The translations under genes were made by a program, and so were the position numbers. Below are positions 61,919 through 64,000 of a stretch of 64,000 nt of DNA, piece after piece; position 1 is the stretch's first letter; the number at the start of each line of letters is the position of its first letter. The notes below the pieces were generated by a model that was not told where the DNA came from, searched no databases, and saw only the letters and a program-made list of their open reading frames with translations. Location: the NCBI GenBank assembly GCA_022446815.1, contig JAKVCD010000006.1, positions 1 to 64,000 of the forward strand, written 5' to 3'. Origin of the DNA: Planctomycetota bacterium. GTDB lineage: Bacteria; Planctomycetota; UBA1135; GCA-002686595.

Positions 61919-64000
61919 CTAGCTCGTGCGCCAACGCCCTAAGAGCGCGGCGCCAGCCAAGAGGGCCGCGGCAGCACCGATAACCCAAGGCGCCCGCACG
62001 TCGGGGACGGGTAAGCCCGCCCTCACGATCCTCGCAGGGGACACCAAAGCCCCCTCAGCGAGCCGCACCCTCGAAAAAGGCTGGAACTCCTGGGGCAGCG
62101 GACGAGGCAGGCCGAGCTTCGATAGCACCTCGCCGCTCACAGCGTCCGTGAGACGCACCTGCAGCCGCCCCTCCCCCACATCTAGGGCCTCAAGCGCCCC
62201 GACCCTGCGAGTCAAGACGCCCGGCACAACGCCTGCCCCCAAGCAGAGCTCGGACGACCCCACGGAGCGCTCGACCCCTGCCCCGTCCAGAGAGAGGAGC
62301 TCCGCCTTCACCACCGCTGGCCAGCTCTCACCCTCCGCGCCGAGGCGCAGAACGAGCTCTTCTCCCCGCAAGTTGATCCGAGGGCCTGCGTCACTCACGC
62401 CGCCACCTCGTGATAAGAGCGTCCAGAGCGGCGCCCAGACATCCTTCGCCTCCGCAAAGCCTGGCGCCCAGCCCTCCTCGAGGAGCGCGGGGAAGCAAGC
62501 CGCCCAACCTTCACCGACCCGGCCGAAGGCCAAGAGCGGCAGCCCCTCAGAGGTACGCAGGAGGACCTCGCTGGAGCCCCGCGCCTCCATACGCGCGAGC
62601 TGCTCCACCTCAGGCCAGACCTCTCTCCCTGTCCACGCCGCTGCTAAGGCCCGAAGATCTTCTGTGGCGAGATCTGTCTCGAGCGCGACGCTCGTGGGCG
62701 CGCCCTCCCGGACGCGCTCGCGGGCGACCTCACGCCTGAAGAGATCTGCGAGCTTCGTCAGCTCCTCCACCACGATGACCTCACCGGATGGCCCGGAGAT
62801 CTCCGTCAACATATCGAGGTCTGCCTCAGAGCCAATGGCGATCACAGACAGCCGCGTCTCGCTCTCACGAAAGGAGGAGCGCACCGCCGCTGCCCGCTCC
62901 TGAACTTGGAAGGCGTTGCGGTCACGGCCATCTGAGAGGAGCAGCACCAAGCCCGAAACTTCGCTGGCTGCGCGCGCCTCCGCCAAGCCCTCCAGCGAGA
63001 ACAGGATGTCCGTAGAGCCGCCTGGAACCCGCGCGTCAAAGAGCTCCCGCATTCCTTGGACCCGATCCCTTCGCCCCACTCCGGCCACCTCGATCACAGG
63101 CCCGAGGGCCCCTGTGAAGAAGCGCATCTTGAGCGCGTCCGTAGGGAGCGCCGCAGGGACCAGCTCACCCAAGGCGTCCCGGACGCTGTCGAAAGGGGCG
63201 CCTGCCATGCTCCCCGAACCGTCCACACAGAACACAACCTCACGTTCGGGCACCTCCCTCTCAGACGGCACGAGCGGGAGCCACTCGCTCGCTGGGGCGC
63301 TCCCCTCCGCCCCGCCAGGCCAAAACTCGGACAGGAGGCCCCATCCGCCAAGGGCTAGCCAGCCGCCCCCCTGCTCCAGGAAGGGGCCGAGCCAGCGCTC
63401 AGGCAAGGACGCAGTAGAGATGTCGTAGCTGAGGAAGACGTCACGACCAGAGAGCCTGTCACCGACCTCGCTCGGGTCGACGACCTCCCACTGGATCCCC
63501 GGGCTGCCAGAGCGCGCCAGCCACGCCTCGAGCTCTGCGATGCGCCCTGGCTCAGCGGTCGCGAGACCTAAGCGAACCTCACCAGCGCGCGTCGCGCTCA
63601 CGGCTCGATCGTTCTCTCTCACTGGGTCACCTGCGGAGAGGGCGCCAGCACCTGCCAAGCGCACGCTCGCGCTGACAACGACCTCTCCATCAGCGCAGGG
63701 CCCGAGGTCCATCGAGACAGACCACTCTCCCCCTCCTCGCGGCAGAGCGAGCGGACGAGAGAAGCTGCGAGCTCCGCCAGAGTCCTCACATCGAATGAGG
63801 AGCTCACCGCTGACCTCACGCGCACCAGGCACAAAGGCCAGGTCGCAGACTGCGGCGAGGCGCTCGCCAGCGGCAAGGCTGGTCGGAAGCCGCAGCTCAA
63901 GGATCCCCAGATCCGGCCAAGGAGCGTCTCCTAGGCCGACCCGCTCTACGCTGACCCCTGCTCTTCCGAAGCTCGCGATGCGCGCGCTCGGGTCCTGGCC
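61919..64000 (-). CDS. VWA-domain membrane protein, 5' end cut by window edge
   Basis: The frame is open to the right edge, so at least 693 residues are seen and the true start lies outside; a GTG at 63832 is internal. An N-terminal beta-rich region precedes a von Willebrand A domain with the MIDAS motif FCVDGSGSMAGAPF (about 63200-63230) and VLLLSDGRDRNAF. Then comes a class-I-glutamine-amidotransferase-like region (LLAFGRVGEGWAACFPALLEE) and a C-terminal membrane helix (WVIGAAAALLAGAALLGRW). This layout resembles the large batA-neighbour proteins of Planctomycetota, which are linked to MoxR ATPases, but no MoxR gene is in view. The 135-bp gap downstream holds only a GAGTG/CACTC dyad. Confidence 0.8.
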   Translation of the reverse strand, partial: GQDPSARIASFGRAGVSVERVGLGDAPWPDLGILELRLPTSLAAGERLAAVCDLAFVPGAREVSGELLIRCEDSGGARSFSRPLALPRGGGEWSVSMDLGPCADGEVVVSASVRLAGAGALSAGDPVRENDRAVSATRAGEVRLGLATAEPGRIAELEAWLARSGSPGIQWEVVDPSEVGDRLSGRDVFLSYDISTASLPERWLGPFLEQGGGWLALGGWGLLSEFWPGGAEGSAPASEWLPLVPSEREVPEREVVFCVDGSGSMAGAPFDSVRDALGELVPAALPTDALKMRFFTGALGPVIEVAGVGRRDRVQGMRELFDARVPGGSTDILFSLEGLAEARAASEVSGLVLLLSDGRDRNAFQVQERAAAVRSSFRESETRLSVIAIGSEADLDMLTEISGPSGEVIVVEELTKLADLFRREVARERVREGAPTSVALETDLATEDLRALAAAWTGREVWPEVEQLARMEARGSSEVLLRTSEGLPLLAFGRVGEGWAACFPALLEEGWAPGFAEAKDVWAPLWTLLSRGGGVSDAGPRINLRGEELVLRLGAEGESWPAVVKAELLSLDGAGVERSVGSSELCLGAGVVPGVLTRRVGALEALDVGEGRLQVRLTDAVSGEVLSKLGLPRPLPQEFQPFSRVRLAEGALVSPARIVRAGLPVPDVRAPWVIGAAAALLAGAALLGRWRTS

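Overview
This is a GC-rich bacterial chromosomal window with dense gene packing, frequent 1-11 bp overlaps and many GTG/TTG starts. It holds no rRNA, tRNA, CRISPR array, prophage or insertion sequence that I can see. The best guess for the source is a member of the Planctomycetota. The evidence is a Ser/Thr kinase fused to WD40 repeats with a DWG activation motif, an FHA-kinase, a GldA/GldF/GldG plus DUF4340 cluster, HEAT/TPR proteins ending in WRxWW, a VWA-domain membrane protein and a type II secretion pseudopilin locus. I place the phylum with moderate confidence and cannot name the genus. Both ends of the window cut a gene on the minus strand.

Layout. 1-5.5 kb: an unrecognised partial gene, panB with an FAD-dependent dehydrogenase, then a plus-strand pair made of a cupin/JmjC-like protein and a SAM methyltransferase. 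5.5-9.4 kb: a minus-strand central-carbon operon gapA-pgk-rpe-accD. 9.6-16.4 kb: a plus-strand run tilS, yggS, FHA-kinase, a degenerate purine nucleoside phosphorylase relative and purN. 16.4-21.8 kb: a Gld-type ABC exporter operon. 21.9-27.4 kb: dnaK, an NtrC-type sigma-54 activator with a sensorless histidine kinase, and a divergent Sua5/arginine-phosphatase-like fusion gene. 27.4-29.1 kb: ptsN-like and nhaA. 29.4-37.3 kb: type II secretion genes gspD-E-F-G-H-I-J. 37.3-42.5 kb: serS, a secreted protein of unknown function, a rhomboid protease and folD. 42.5-54 kb: a long minus-strand cluster (WD40-kinase, MnmD-like methyltransferase, tatA, mobA, polyprenyl synthase, duplicated-domain lipoprotein, resB, ccsA). 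53.4-55.5 kb: sucD and sucC. 55.7-59.3 kb: a second rhomboid, a small gene for ribosomal protein bL34, fumC and mdh. 59.4-64 kb: HEAT, TPR, HEAT-lipoprotein and VWA genes.

How the genes fit together. The TCA-cycle genes sucCD, fumC and mdh lie near each other. System II cytochrome c assembly (resB, ccsA) is grouped with a long-chain prenyl synthase, Tat export and molybdenum cofactor genes, which suggests a respiratory-chain theme.

The most interesting stretch is 23.8-26.3 kb. Four copies of the inverted repeat CTGCC-N5-GGCAG flank the two-component operon. Two sit about 97 and 137 bp upstream of a near-consensus sigma-54 promoter for dnaK, and two sit at the 5' end of the kinase-regulator operon. 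Together with the divergent Sua5/YwlE-like fusion gene, this looks like an undescribed sigma-54-controlled proteostasis module. That is a hypothesis from sequence alone. A second regulatory candidate is a perfect 10-bp hairpin that hides the ribosome-binding site of the cupin/JmjC-like gene.
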